Source: Bacteroidales bacterium
GTDB lineage: Bacteria; Bacteroidota; Bacteroidia; Bacteroidales; Muribaculaceae
DNA length: 64,000 nt
NCBI GenBank assembly: GCA_003150235.1
Contig: QAMW01000026.1
Location: forward strand, 38,238 to 102,237
Direction: 5' to 3'
The notes beneath the pieces are model-generated. The model saw only the letters and a program-made list of their open reading frames with translations, had not been told where the DNA came from and made no database searches. Positions 1 through 9,242 of the stretch are shown one piece after another. Every line of letters starts with the position of its first letter. Within the stretch, counting starts at the first letter, position 1. Both the position numbers and the translations under genes were made by a program.

Positions 1-1
1 A

Positions 2-1108
2 ATGCAACCATATAAAATACTCATAAGCGGAGGCGGCACAGGAGGACATATCTTCCCGGCACTTTCCATAGCCAATGCCCTGCGTCGCCGTGACCCTAAG
101 ACCGAAATCCTCTTTGTCGGAGCCGAAGGGAGGATGGAGATGGAGCGTGTACCTGCTGCAGGTTACGACATCATCGGTCTCCCCGTGAGCGGCTTCAACC
201 GCAAGAAACTGCTGAGTAATGTAAAAGTAGTATTTCGGCTGCTGAAAAGCATGTACCGCGCAAAAAAAGTGCTCAAGGATTTCCACCCCGACATAGCGAT
301 AGGAGTGGGTGGATATGCAAGCGGTCCTATGCTTAAGGAAGCGCAGAAACACGGCATACCTACATTGCTCCAGGAGCAAAACTCTTACGCCGGAGTCACC
401 AACAAGCTTCTCGCAAAAGAAGCGAAGGCAATATGTGTCGCCTATCCCGACATGCAGCGTTTTTTCCCTGCCGACAAAATCATACTCACAGGCAACCCTG
501 TACGTGACAACATACTCAACACCGATGTAAGCAAGGAAGAGGCGCGCCGCCTTCTCGGCGTGCCGGCCCACCGCAAACTTGTGCTCGTGATAGGCGGAAG
601 TCTTGGCGCACGTACCATCAACGAGAGTATCGCGAAGGCATTCAACAAGATAGAAAATGCCGGAGGCTACGTACTCTGGCAGACCGGTAAGCTATATGCC
701 GATGAATGTCGCAAGATTGCTGACAAATACAACAACGTGGTCAAAGCCACTCCGTTCATATCGTCGATGGACCTTGCCTACAAAGCCGCCGATGTGGTAG
801 TGTCACGTGCCGGAGCGGGTACAATCTCGGAACTTCAGCTGCTCGGACTGCCCACGATACTCATTCCGTCACCAAACGTGGCGGAGGATCACCAACGCAA
901 AAACGCCGAGGCTCTCGTGCAGTGCAACGCCGCAGTCATGATTCTTGATGCCGAGGCGCCCGACAAGCTTGGCAACGAGGTCGTAACGCTGCTCAACGAC
1001 CCGGACCGCTGTGACCTTCTCTCCGAAAACATTAAAAAGATGGCACTTCGCAATGCCGATGAGAAAATAGTGGACACTATCTATAAAATACTTTCTGAAA
1101 AAGAATAA
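2..1108 (+). CDS. murG: UDP-GlcNAc:lipid I GlcNAc transferase MurG
   Basis: MurG adds GlcNAc from UDP-GlcNAc to undecaprenyl-pyrophosphoryl-MurNAc-pentapeptide (lipid I), making lipid II on the inner face of the cytoplasmic membrane. The 368 residues are normal length. The N-terminal glycine-rich loop SGGGTGGHIFPAL is at residues 9-21, a second glycine motif (GGSLGAR) lies near residue 198, and the sugar-nucleotide site SRAGAGTISEL is near residue 264. The ATG at base 2 is the natural start for this N-terminus, so the gene is complete. Its stop overlaps the murC start by one base (TAATG), so the two are translationally coupled in the division/cell-wall operon. Confidence 0.97.
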   Translation: MQPYKILISGGGTGGHIFPALSIANALRRRDPKTEILFVGAEGRMEMERVPAAGYDIIGLPVSGFNRKKLLSNVKVVFRLLKSMYRAKKVLKDFHPDIAIGVGGYASGPMLKEAQKHGIPTLLQEQNSYAGVTNKLLAKEAKAICVAYPDMQRFFPADKIILTGNPVRDNILNTDVSKEEARRLLGVPAHRKLVLVIGGSLGARTINESIAKAFNKIENAGGYVLWQTGKLYADECRKIADKYNNVVKATPFISSMDLAYKAADVVVSRAGAGTISELQLLGLPTILIPSPNVAEDHQRKNAEALVQCNAAVMILDAEAPDKLGNEVVTLLNDPDRCDLLSENIKKMALRNADEKIVDTIYKILSEKE

Positions 1109-2484
1109 TGGAGAAAAACAAGATATATTTCGCCGGTGCGGGTGGCATTGGCATGGCAGCTCTTGAACGCTATTACCTGTCTCGCGGCTGCCGGGTCGCC
1201 GGATATGACCGTACACCCACCGACCTCACCCGCGCCCTTGTCAAAGAGGGCGTCGACATAACTTTCGATGACAGCGTGGAGGCGATTCCCGCCGATTTCC
1301 GTACATCGCCCGAAGAGGTGCTGGTAGTGTACACGCCGGCACTACCCGACAATCATCCGCAACTTCAATATTTCCGCACCCATGGCTACGAGGTGGTTAA
1401 ACGCGCCGAAGTGCTGGGGCGCATAACGCGCGACAGCAAAGGGATATGCTTTGCGGGGACCCACGGCAAGACCACAACGTCGTCAATGGCAGCGCATATC
1501 CTGCACACATGCCCGACGGGATGTAATGCTTTCCTCGGGGGCATACTCCGGAATTACGACAGCAACCTCCTGCTGAGCGCGACATCCCCCTACTCGGTGA
1601 TAGAGGCAGATGAGTATGACCGCTCGTTTCATCACCTGTCGCCCTACATAGCCGTAATCACGGCAACCGACCCCGACCATCTGGATATATACGGCACAGA
1701 GGAGGCTTATCTTGAGAGTTTCGCCAGATTTACCGAACTGATACGCCCCGACGGCTCGCTGATAGTGCATGAAGGGCTGAAACTCGTGCCGCGCCCCGGA
1801 AAAGATGTAAAAGTCTATACATATTCCCGCGATAAGGGCGACTTCCATGCTGAAAACATACGCCACGCCGACGGGGAAATCATATTTGACTTTGTGGCTC
1901 CCGACATGGTGATACGCGACATAAACCTCGGTGTACCAGTGGAAATAAACATCGAGAACGCCATCGCGGCACTTGCGGCATGTCACCTTACTGGCGACAT
2001 GAAAGCTGACGCGGCAAAAGAAGCAATCGCCACATTCAAGGGTCCGAAACGCCGCTTTGAGTTCTGGCTGAAAGAAACCTCCCCCGTCAAGGCGATTATT
2101 GATGACTATGCCCATCATCCCGATGAGCTCAAGGCATCGATCAACTCCGTTAAGGCACTCTATCCCGGAAGAAAACTGACTGTGGCGTTTCAGCCTCACC
2201 TGTATAGCCGCACACGCGATTTTGCTCCGGAATTTGCCGAGGCGTTATCGCTCGCCGACGAGGTGATATTGCTTGACATATATCCCGCACGTGAAGCACC
2301 GATACCCGGGGTGACCTCAAAAATTATTTTTGACCGCATCACCGCGCCTGTCAAGACAATGATTACCAAAGATGACTTGACAGAGACAATAAAAAATTGT
2401 AACTTTGAGATTTTATTAACTGTGGGAGCGGGTGATATATGCAATTACCTTCCTGAAATTGTAAAAACCGTCAAACGCGACTGA
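1108..2484 (+). CDS. murC: UDP-N-acetylmuramate--L-alanine ligase MurC
   Basis: MurC attaches L-alanine to UDP-MurNAc with ATP, the first step of the stem peptide, in the cytoplasm. An N-terminal Rossmann fold starts with FAGAGGIGMAAL (residues 8-19). The ATP-binding P-loop GTHGKTTTS is near residue 117, and the Mur ligase central and C-terminal domains follow (DDYAHHPDEL near residue 331). The 458 residues match the family. An alternative would be the related ligase Mpl, but length and place between murG and ftsQ favour MurC. It overlaps its neighbours by one base on each side (TAATG upstream, TGATG downstream), so expression is probably coupled along the cluster. Confidence 0.95.
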   Translation: MEKNKIYFAGAGGIGMAALERYYLSRGCRVAGYDRTPTDLTRALVKEGVDITFDDSVEAIPADFRTSPEEVLVVYTPALPDNHPQLQYFRTHGYEVVKRAEVLGRITRDSKGICFAGTHGKTTTSSMAAHILHTCPTGCNAFLGGILRNYDSNLLLSATSPYSVIEADEYDRSFHHLSPYIAVITATDPDHLDIYGTEEAYLESFARFTELIRPDGSLIVHEGLKLVPRPGKDVKVYTYSRDKGDFHAENIRHADGEIIFDFVAPDMVIRDINLGVPVEINIENAIAALAACHLTGDMKADAAKEAIATFKGPKRRFEFWLKETSPVKAIIDDYAHHPDELKASINSVKALYPGRKLTVAFQPHLYSRTRDFAPEFAEALSLADEVILLDIYPAREAPIPGVTSKIIFDRITAPVKTMITKDDLTETIKNCNFEILLTVGAGDICNYLPEIVKTVKRD

Positions 2485-3365
2485 TGAAAACCGTACTGCG
2501 CTGCATAATTTCAATCGTGCTCATCGCCTACATAATAGTGGCGGTGGCATGGTCACGTATGCAGGCATCGGCAGCCCTATGTTCGGGCGTCGAGATTGTT
2601 GTCAACGACTCAGTGCGCTCACGGTTTGTCACCGGAAAGGAGATAGCCAGGGAAATCGGGGATTTGCCCGTATATGCCGACAGCACCCTTCTGTCATCAA
2701 TCAATATTGACAGTATCGAAAGGATATTGTCGAAGATTGATAAAATCGAGGATGTCAACTGTGTAGTCACCACCGGCGGCAAGATACGCATCTCGGTCAA
2801 TCCGCTACAACCGGTGGCGAGGGTATTTGACGGCACAGGCTCATATTACATCAACAAGATAGGCAAACGGATTTCAGCGACAGCGCGATATCATTCCGAC
2901 GTACCGGTAATAACGGGACATTTCGACTCCGTATTCCAGCCGAAAGACCTCCTCCCGCTGGTAAACTACCTGAGCAATGACTCGGCATGGAATTCACTGG
3001 TGACCTATATAAAAGCGGAAAATCCTCGCAACATAATACTGATTCCACTCATCCACGGGCATGTGATAAACATAGGCGACATGAATAACCTTGACAACAA
3101 GTTCTATCGTCTGACACGCGCCTACAAGGAGGTATTGCCGGTAAAAGGATGGGACTACTACGACACTCTGTCGGTAAAATGGAGAGGACAGCTTGTCGCG
3201 ACACGACGTGCCAAGCGACTGCATCAGGCGGTAAACCCCGTAGACTACGAAGCCGAGCAGGAAGCGCCTGATGTAGGGACAATGCTCTCCGGTGACACAG
3301 CGGGGCAGGTCAACAGTTCCGCTATAGGTGTCCCGGAATCTCCGGAGCCAATAAAACAAAATTAA
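2484..3365 (+). CDS. ftsQ: Cell division protein FtsQ
   Basis: FtsQ is a bitopic division protein that links early and late divisome parts. It has one N-terminal membrane helix (about residues 7-27) followed by a POTRA-like and FtsQ-type beta region in the periplasm. Sequence similarity in this family is low. The call rests on the single N-terminal helix, the POTRA-like pattern after it, the length of 293 residues and the position exactly between murC and ftsA. The start overlaps the murC stop (TGATG). The C-terminal 60 residues are polar and rich in Glu, Pro and Ser and look disordered. ftsA begins 20 bases after the stop. Confidence 0.88.
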   Translation: MKTVLRCIISIVLIAYIIVAVAWSRMQASAALCSGVEIVVNDSVRSRFVTGKEIAREIGDLPVYADSTLLSSINIDSIERILSKIDKIEDVNCVVTTGGKIRISVNPLQPVARVFDGTGSYYINKIGKRISATARYHSDVPVITGHFDSVFQPKDLLPLVNYLSNDSAWNSLVTYIKAENPRNIILIPLIHGHVINIGDMNNLDNKFYRLTRAYKEVLPVKGWDYYDTLSVKWRGQLVATRRAKRLHQAVNPVDYEAEQEAPDVGTMLSGDTAGQVNSSAIGVPESPEPIKQN

Positions 3366-3385
3366 AAACAATCTGTTTCATCATC

Positions 3386-4747
3386 ATGGAAGAAAAATAT
3401 ATCGCAGCCATTGAAATAGGCAGTTCCCATATCAGAGCCGCAGTCGGCACTGTCGATGACACCGGTGCCCTCACATTGCTTGCAGTCGAGGAAGAACATG
3501 CTGTCGATGTCGTACGCTACGGCATCGTTCAGAATGTGGATGAAGTAAGCAATCGTATCAAACGCCTCATCTTGCGTCTTGAAAACTATCCGTCGATAAG
3601 CCCCCGTAAAATAAAAGGGGTATATATCGGCATAGGCGGACGATCGACAGCAAGCACTTCACGTGAGGTAATCAGGCAGTTTGACGAAGAGACCGACATC
3701 ACGGCACATATCGTCGACCAGATAAAGGAAGAGGCGAAAGCAAACGGATTGACCGAGCGCACCGTGATTGATGTGCTACCCAAAGACTTTATTGTAGACA
3801 ATCTTGAATGTCCCAATCCTGTCGGCACTCTCGGCAAGAGTATCCGCGCCGACATCAACCTCATCACCTGCCGTCCGAAAATATTGCGCAACCTCGATAT
3901 CGCAATCACCGAACGCCAGCAGCTCGCCATAAAGGACCGTTTCGTGAGACAGATTTCCATAGCCGACCTCGTGCTTACCAACGACGAGAAGAAACTCGGA
4001 TGCATGCTTGTGGATTTCGGAGCGGAGACAACCACCGTGTCAATCTATCGGGGCGGTTCGTTGCGGTATCTTGCAACTCTCCCTCTCGGTTCACGCAACA
4101 TCACCCGCGATGTCATGATGCTCAACAATATCACCGAGGAAAGAGCCGAAGAACTCAAACGCGCACTCGGCGATGCCATGAACGAAGAGCCCAATTTCCG
4201 CAAAAGCGACTTTGACGGCGATGCCACTAAAGTGAACAGCGGCATCCGTACCCGTGCCGGCGAGATTGCCGTAAACATACTTGAGCAAGTGAAATATGCC
4301 GGATATTCCCTCCCTAACGATATTGCCGGCGGCATAGTAGTCGTCGGTGCCGGTGCAAAACTGAAAGGCTTTGTCGACCTGCTTGCCGACCAAAGCAAAG
4401 TCAAGGTGCGTCTTGGAGCACTGCCGGCGACGATACGCATCAGCGATTCGCGGCTACAGAACACCGGCATGATAGACATTATCGCCCTTCTGAATGCCGC
4501 TGCGACACACAATCCGGTAGAATGTATGGAAAAACCGGTTTCTGTCAACCCGACTCCCGACCCGTTTGTCGACGGGGAAGATGACGGACCCGGCATCAAG
4601 CCGATGAAGGGCGGTAAAAAGCAGAAAGACAGAGACGACAAACCGCGTGAAAAAGGTCCGTCGCGCATAAAGAGAATTTTCGGTTCCATTGTCAGCGGTT
4701 GGGATTCACTCCTTGACGACCGTGAGTCGGATGAAGACGATGAATGA
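3386..4747 (+). CDS. ftsA: Cell division protein FtsA
   Basis: FtsA is an actin-like ATPase that tethers FtsZ to the membrane. The 453 residues show the actin fold: the phosphate-1 loop AAIEIGSSHIRAAV at residues 7-20, a phosphate-2 type segment MLVDFGAETTTVSIY near residue 207 and an adenosine motif GGIVVVGAGAKLKGF near residue 315. The tail is unusual. After about residue 375 there is a Pro/Asp/Lys-rich low-complexity stretch, then RIKRIFGSIVSGWDSLL, an amphipathic helix of the kind FtsA uses as membrane anchor, then an acidic end. ftsZ follows after 40 bases. Confidence 0.96.
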   Translation: MEEKYIAAIEIGSSHIRAAVGTVDDTGALTLLAVEEEHAVDVVRYGIVQNVDEVSNRIKRLILRLENYPSISPRKIKGVYIGIGGRSTASTSREVIRQFDEETDITAHIVDQIKEEAKANGLTERTVIDVLPKDFIVDNLECPNPVGTLGKSIRADINLITCRPKILRNLDIAITERQQLAIKDRFVRQISIADLVLTNDEKKLGCMLVDFGAETTTVSIYRGGSLRYLATLPLGSRNITRDVMMLNNITEERAEELKRALGDAMNEEPNFRKSDFDGDATKVNSGIRTRAGEIAVNILEQVKYAGYSLPNDIAGGIVVVGAGAKLKGFVDLLADQSKVKVRLGALPATIRISDSRLQNTGMIDIIALLNAAATHNPVECMEKPVSVNPTPDPFVDGEDDGPGIKPMKGGKKQKDRDDKPREKGPSRIKRIFGSIVSGWDSLLDDRESDEDDE

Positions 4748-4787
4748 CAATAACCTATTACAAAGCACTCTATAATATAAGAATACG

Positions 4788-6134
4788 ATGACAGATCAAG
4801 ACAATATACCACCTATGTCGGAAGCAGGGTTTACCGATGGGAAAGCGCGCCAGCCCATCATAAAGGTGATTGGCGTAGGCGGTGGCGGCAACAATGCCGT
4901 AAGCCACATGTATGAGCAGGACATCAACGATGTGTCTTTTGTGATTCTGAACACCGACCGTCAGGCACTCGAACACTCGCCGGTGCCGACACGTGTACAG
5001 ATAGGCAACGGACTTGGAGCGGGAAACAAGCCGGAAGTTGCCCGTGAGGCTGCCGAGGCAGCCGCCGACAGGATACTCGAGCTTTTCGAGGATAATACCA
5101 AGATGGTGTTCATCACTGCAGGCATGGGCGGTGGTACCGGTACGGGAGCTGCACCTGTTGTGGCACGTCTGGCACGTGAAAAAGGGCTTCTCACCATAGG
5201 TATTGTCACTATACCGTTCCTGTTTGAGGGTGTACGGAAGATTGACAAGGCTCTTGCGGGTGCCGACGAGATGAGTAAATTTGTCGATGCGCTCCTCATA
5301 ATAAACAATGAGCGTCTTAACGTGATATACCCGGACCTTAACTTTGTCAACGCATTTGACAAGGCTGATGACACGCTGACTACTGCCGCGCGCTCAATAT
5401 CCGAACTCATAACAAGCGAGGGAAAAATCAACCTTGACTTCAATGATGTCGACACCACACTCCGCAACGGCGGTGCGGCAATCATCTCAACTGGCTACGG
5501 CGAAGGCGAACATCGTATCACAAAGGCAATCGATGATGCGCTTAACTCTCCCCTTCTCAAAAACCGCAATATCCTCACTTCCAAGAAGTTGCTTTTCAAT
5601 CTCTATTTCAATCCCGATGCAGAGACACCGTTGAAAGCGGGCGAAACCGACGAGCTTACAACTTTTATTGGAGGTATCGACTCAAACGTGGATGTAATCT
5701 GGGGTACCGCATACGACCGCAGCCTCGGCGACCGCATAAAAATCACGATACTTGCCGCGGGATTCGAGCTTTCCATCGACACAATGAAAGGTGGAAAGAA
5801 AGGAAATGAAACTTTCAAGTTCGGACCCAACAAACAAAATAATCCCGCAGGGAATGATATCACAGAGAAAATCGGGAAAGAGTATGGCGAGAGTGCCGTG
5901 ATACGTATGCAAGGTGACCAGGCTAAGGCGCGTTATATCGTTATCGAGCCGTCGCAGATGGATGACGACGCGTTTATCGATGCACTTGAAAAAAGTCCGA
6001 CACTCAACCGCGACAAAAAGACATCGGATGAGATTAAAGAAATAGGCAAAACCAATGTTGCCGCGAAATCGTCGTTCACAGAACATAAACCGACCCCGTC
6101 AACAGGCGCAGGCAACACCATCCATTTCGGATAA
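4788..6134 (+). CDS. ftsZ: Cell division GTPase FtsZ
   Basis: FtsZ is the tubulin homologue that polymerises into the Z ring at midcell. The nucleotide site begins KVIGVGGGGNNAV (residues 25-37), and the tubulin signature GGGTGTGAAP lies near residue 112. NTDRQAL and the T7-loop region FNDVDTTLRNGG fit the catalytic domain. After about residue 345 a variable linker follows. It ends in a short GNTIHFG tail, which does not closely match the classical conserved C-terminal peptide that binds FtsA. The 448 residues are longer than the E. coli protein, as is usual in Bacteroidales. It is the last gene of the cluster, followed by a strong terminator. Confidence 0.97.
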   Translation: MTDQDNIPPMSEAGFTDGKARQPIIKVIGVGGGGNNAVSHMYEQDINDVSFVILNTDRQALEHSPVPTRVQIGNGLGAGNKPEVAREAAEAAADRILELFEDNTKMVFITAGMGGGTGTGAAPVVARLAREKGLLTIGIVTIPFLFEGVRKIDKALAGADEMSKFVDALLIINNERLNVIYPDLNFVNAFDKADDTLTTAARSISELITSEGKINLDFNDVDTTLRNGGAAIISTGYGEGEHRITKAIDDALNSPLLKNRNILTSKKLLFNLYFNPDAETPLKAGETDELTTFIGGIDSNVDVIWGTAYDRSLGDRIKITILAAGFELSIDTMKGGKKGNETFKFGPNKQNNPAGNDITEKIGKEYGESAVIRMQGDQAKARYIVIEPSQMDDDAFIDALEKSPTLNRDKKTSDEIKEIGKTNVAAKSSFTEHKPTPSTGAGNTIHFG

Positions 6135-6153
6135 CTTGATACAACTACAATAA

Positions 6154-6190
6154 AAACAGAGGGATGTCGAAATTCGGCATCCCTCTGTTT
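6154..6190. terminator. Terminator after ftsZ
   Basis: A perfect 13-bp stem (AAACAGAGGGATG at 6154-6166 pairing with 6178-6190) has a short inner helix (CGA/TCG) in its loop. A and T runs flank it on both sides, so it can end ftsZ transcription and also the convergent lipoprotein gene. Confidence 0.85.
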
Positions 6191-6228
6191 CACTATAATA
6201 AAAGTTTTTATTGCTAATAAGAGTTTTA

Positions 6229-6759
6229 TTATTTTCCAAGAGCACTCTTAACCTTATCGGCAGCCTGAGAAGCAGCGTCAGCAGCTTTTGTCTTTGCGTC
6301 GTCGGCAGCCTTGGCAGCCTTTGCCTTAGCATCGTCAGCAGCCTGTGAAGCAGCAGCCTTTGCAGCGTCAACCTTATCGGAAACGGCATCACCTACAGCA
6401 CTTGCAGCAGAAGCCACAGAATCGCCGGCAGCCTTAACTGCGTCAGTTGCATCGCTTGCCACTGAATCAGCAGCAGCTTCAATCTTTTCAAATACTGATG
6501 CTGCGGTAGGATCTTTAGCCGCTACAACGGGAGCCACTTCCTTAAGATAAGCCTCTGCTTCCTTATCCTTGCCTTCGCTCACCAGCTTGTCGGCATACGC
6601 CTTTGCCTGGTCTACATACACCTTCAGGCTGTCAGGATTGGTGCAGCTTTCAATCTTAGACTTCAAATCGGCACCTTCATCTTTTGCCTTTTGTGTAGAA
6701 GAACAAGAGGCAAACATCATTGTAGCAACTACTGCCACAGCTAAATAAATCTTTTTCAT
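6229..6759 (-). CDS. Alanine-rich helical lipoprotein
   Basis: This 176-residue protein starts with a lipoprotein signal, hydrophobic through residue 17 with the acylated cysteine in MMFASCSS at residue 19. The first half of the mature part (residues 25-85) is a mixed helical region. The second half consists of Ala/Lys/Asp repeats of the type ADDAKAKAA and AASQAADKV. They resemble the LEA-like or apolipoprotein-like repeats of small envelope proteins and probably form long amphipathic helices or coiled coil. The function is unknown and may be structural or stress-related in the envelope. It stands alone between the ftsZ terminator and dapB, facing away from dapB. Confidence 0.8.
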   Translation of the reverse strand: MKKIYLAVAVVATMMFASCSSTQKAKDEGADLKSKIESCTNPDSLKVYVDQAKAYADKLVSEGKDKEAEAYLKEVAPVVAAKDPTAASVFEKIEAAADSVASDATDAVKAAGDSVASAASAVGDAVSDKVDAAKAAASQAADDAKAKAAKAADDAKTKAADAASQAADKVKSALGK

Positions 6760-6858
6760 AAGTCCTTAGTAAATAAATCCATTTAAAGCAATAACACTTT
6801 TAAACAAAAAATGTTTTTGCAATTTTCAGATGTATTGCACAATTTTAATCCCGATTTT

Positions 6859-6951
6859 ATTAATCATACCAAACAAAATCCGCAAAATCCCATTTTTATT
6901 AATCATACCAAACAAAATACACAAAATCCTGATTTTATTTGGTACGATTAA
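6859..6951. repeat. Two direct copies and one inverted copy of a 21-bp motif
   Basis: ATTAATCATACCAAACAAAA plus a final T occurs at 6859-6879 and again at 6898-6918, 39 bases apart. A reverse-complement copy with two mismatches follows at 6932-6951. Copies two and three can pair into a stem of about 20 bp with a 13-base loop. It lies between the divergent lipoprotein and dapB genes, so it could be an operator set or a terminator-like hairpin. Confidence 0.6.
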
Positions 6952-7000
6952 CAAAATTGCATTTTATGTTGATAAATTTTATCACTCGGCATTAAATGCT

Positions 7001-7008
7001 TATTTTTG
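7001..7008 (+). promoter_or_regulatory. -7 promoter box of dapB
   Basis: TATTTTTG matches the Bacteroidetes -7 consensus TAnnTTTG and lies 21 bases before the dapB start. I see no good -33 box at normal spacing; the nearest TTG is about 29 bases upstream. Confidence 0.5.
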
Positions 7009-7029
7009 CACATTAAATAATAGAGATTT

Positions 7030-7782
7030 ATGAAGATAGCGCTTATCGGCTATGGAAAGATGGGCAAAGCCATCGAAAAGATTGCCATGGCAAGAGGACA
7101 TGAGATAACTGTACGTATCGACAAGGACAATCAGGAAGATTTCGAGTCGCCGGAATTTGCCGCCTCGGATGTAGCGATTGAATTTACCACCCCCGCCACG
7201 GCGTATGCCAACTATTTGCGTTCATTCAGCCACGGTGTTCCCGTGGTATCTGGAAGCACAGGCTGGCTTGCCGAAATGCCGAAAGTGAAAGCGATGTGTG
7301 ACCGTGGCGAAGCCACATTCTTCTGGACTTCCAATTTCTCACTCGGCGTCAACATATTTTTCGCACTTAACCGCTATCTTGCAGCCATGATGGAAGGATT
7401 CCCCCAGTATCGTCCGTCAATGACCGAGATACATCATATCCATAAGCTCGACCATCCGAGCGGCACAGCTATCACTCTCGCCGAAGGCATAATGGCGAAA
7501 GACGATACAATCAAGGCATGGTCGGAAGCCGGCGACACTCCCGCCGACACCGTGCACATAGAAGCATTGCGCGAAGGAGAAGTACCGGGTACACATATAA
7601 TAACCTGGGAGAGCGATGTAGACTCCATCACCATTGAGCACAAGGCGAAATCTCGTGAGGGTTTTGCACTCGGGGCTGTTGTTGCCGCCGAATGGACTGC
7701 CGGAAAGAAAGGATTTCTCACTATGGATGAAATGATGCACACCCTTGTGCAGCAATCCTCCCTACTTGACATAGTAAAATAA
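7030..7782 (+). CDS. dapB: 4-hydroxy-tetrahydrodipicolinate reductase DapB
   Basis: DapB reduces 4-hydroxy-tetrahydrodipicolinate with NAD(P)H in the lysine and diaminopimelate pathway, so it feeds peptidoglycan synthesis. The 250-residue protein has the nucleotide loop IGYGKMGKAI (residues 6-15). The catalytic stretch E-I-H-H-I-H-K-L-D-H-P-S-G-T-A is near residue 136 and contains the conserved histidine and lysine. It is of the short Bacteroidetes type. Its stop overlaps the lepB start by one base (TAATG), making dapB the first gene of a three-gene unit with lepB and the WbqC-like gene. Confidence 0.96.
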   Translation: MKIALIGYGKMGKAIEKIAMARGHEITVRIDKDNQEDFESPEFAASDVAIEFTTPATAYANYLRSFSHGVPVVSGSTGWLAEMPKVKAMCDRGEATFFWTSNFSLGVNIFFALNRYLAAMMEGFPQYRPSMTEIHHIHKLDHPSGTAITLAEGIMAKDDTIKAWSEAGDTPADTVHIEALREGEVPGTHIITWESDVDSITIEHKAKSREGFALGAVVAAEWTAGKKGFLTMDEMMHTLVQQSSLLDIVK

Positions 7783-9242
7783 TGCAACACGAAAATAATC
7801 AAAAAATGTCGTTTACCGACGACCTCCTTCGTCGCATAAAGGAGACCAAGACGACACGCTGGATACGTTTCACCATCGTGGCTCTAATATTTATTGCCTG
7901 GGTGGCATGGCTCGGAAGCTGGTGGGTACTCATATTCCTGCTTTTACTTTTTGACATCTACATTACCGGCTACATTCCCTTGACATGGTGGAAAAAGAGC
8001 AAAAACAAGACTGTCAAAAGCGTGATGAGCTGGGTCGACGCGATTGTCTACGCACTCGTTCTGGTATATTTCGTATTCACCTTCGTCGGTCAGAACTATC
8101 AGATACCCTCATCATCGCTCGAAAAATCGCTTCTTGTAGGCGACTATCTTTGGGTCAACAAGATGGCTTACGGACCGCGTGTGCCGATGACACCTGTACA
8201 TTTTCCGCTTGTTCAGAACACATTCCCTATTATCAATACCAAGAGCTACACCGACTTTCCGCAATGGAAATACAAGCGTCTGAAAGGCTTTGGCAAAGTA
8301 GAGCGCGGCGACATAGTGGTATTCAATTTTCCGGCAGGCGACACCGTGACCACCAAAGTGACCAATCCCGACTACTATACCCTTGTGACAATGCTCGGCA
8401 GATTCGCCGTACACAATAACAAGGAGCAATTCGGCGACGTCATATATCGTCCCGTCGACCGTCGGGAGAACTACGTGAAGCGCGCTGTCGGTCTTCCCGG
8501 TGAACGCATAAAAATAGTCGACGGCGTAATTTATATAGACGGCATGGCTCAGCCTCAGCCCGAGAACGTGCAGTTCAACTATTTCTTTCAGCTCAACAAC
8601 GGGGCACTTACGGAAAAAGACTGGGAAGAGCTTGGCATCAGCGTAGCCGACCGCAATATCGTACCGGTCGACCGGGGCGACGTGCAGAGCGTGGTAGCTA
8701 ACGGCTTCACCATCCTTCCCGACGGGACTGTACCACCTATCTACGCATCGCCACTTACTCCCGCAATGGTAGAGAAACTTGAGGCTGACAAGCGCGTGGC
8801 AAACATCATGCAGGTACCTGCGACAGAGCAGGTGCCACTGTTCCCCGCCGGAGTTTCGGAAGGATGGACCCGTGCCGACTACGGCGAACTCTGGATACCG
8901 AAAAAAGGCGCTACAATCGAGCTGACCCCGCGAGCCTGGGCAATCTATAACCGCTGCATACGCAACTACGAAGGTCATAATGACGCATATATCGATAATA
9001 ACGGCACAGTGTATATCGACGGAAAGCCGGCAAAGACCTATACATTTGACATGGACTACTACTTCATGATGGGTGACAACCGCGACAACTCCGCCGACTC
9101 CCGTTACTGGGGTTTCGTGCCTGAAGACCATATTGTAGGTAAACCATGGAAAGTGCTTGTGTCATTTGACAAGGACAAGAGCCTGTTTAACGGCGGCATC
9201 AGATGGAACCGCGTACTGAAAAACGCAAATCCCGATAAATGA
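7782..9242 (+). CDS. lepB: Signal peptidase I LepB
   Basis: LepB cleaves signal peptides from exported proteins at the outer face of the cytoplasmic membrane. Membrane helices lie near residues 25-65 and 85-105. The catalytic serine is in IPSSSLEKSL, where the usual methionine after the serine is leucine. The catalytic lysine is in NYVKRAVGLPGERI, and the final signature is MGDNRDNSADSRYWGFV. At 486 residues it is much longer than the enterobacterial enzyme, because about 150 residues are inserted between the lysine box and the GDNRDNS box, a common Bacteroidales form. It is coupled to dapB upstream and overlaps the next gene by four bases (ATGA). Confidence 0.94.
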   Translation: MQHENNQKMSFTDDLLRRIKETKTTRWIRFTIVALIFIAWVAWLGSWWVLIFLLLLFDIYITGYIPLTWWKKSKNKTVKSVMSWVDAIVYALVLVYFVFTFVGQNYQIPSSSLEKSLLVGDYLWVNKMAYGPRVPMTPVHFPLVQNTFPIINTKSYTDFPQWKYKRLKGFGKVERGDIVVFNFPAGDTVTTKVTNPDYYTLVTMLGRFAVHNNKEQFGDVIYRPVDRRENYVKRAVGLPGERIKIVDGVIYIDGMAQPQPENVQFNYFFQLNNGALTEKDWEELGISVADRNIVPVDRGDVQSVVANGFTILPDGTVPPIYASPLTPAMVEKLEADKRVANIMQVPATEQVPLFPAGVSEGWTRADYGELWIPKKGATIELTPRAWAIYNRCIRNYEGHNDAYIDNNGTVYIDGKPAKTYTFDMDYYFMMGDNRDNSADSRYWGFVPEDHIVGKPWKVLVSFDKDKSLFNGGIRWNRVLKNANPDK

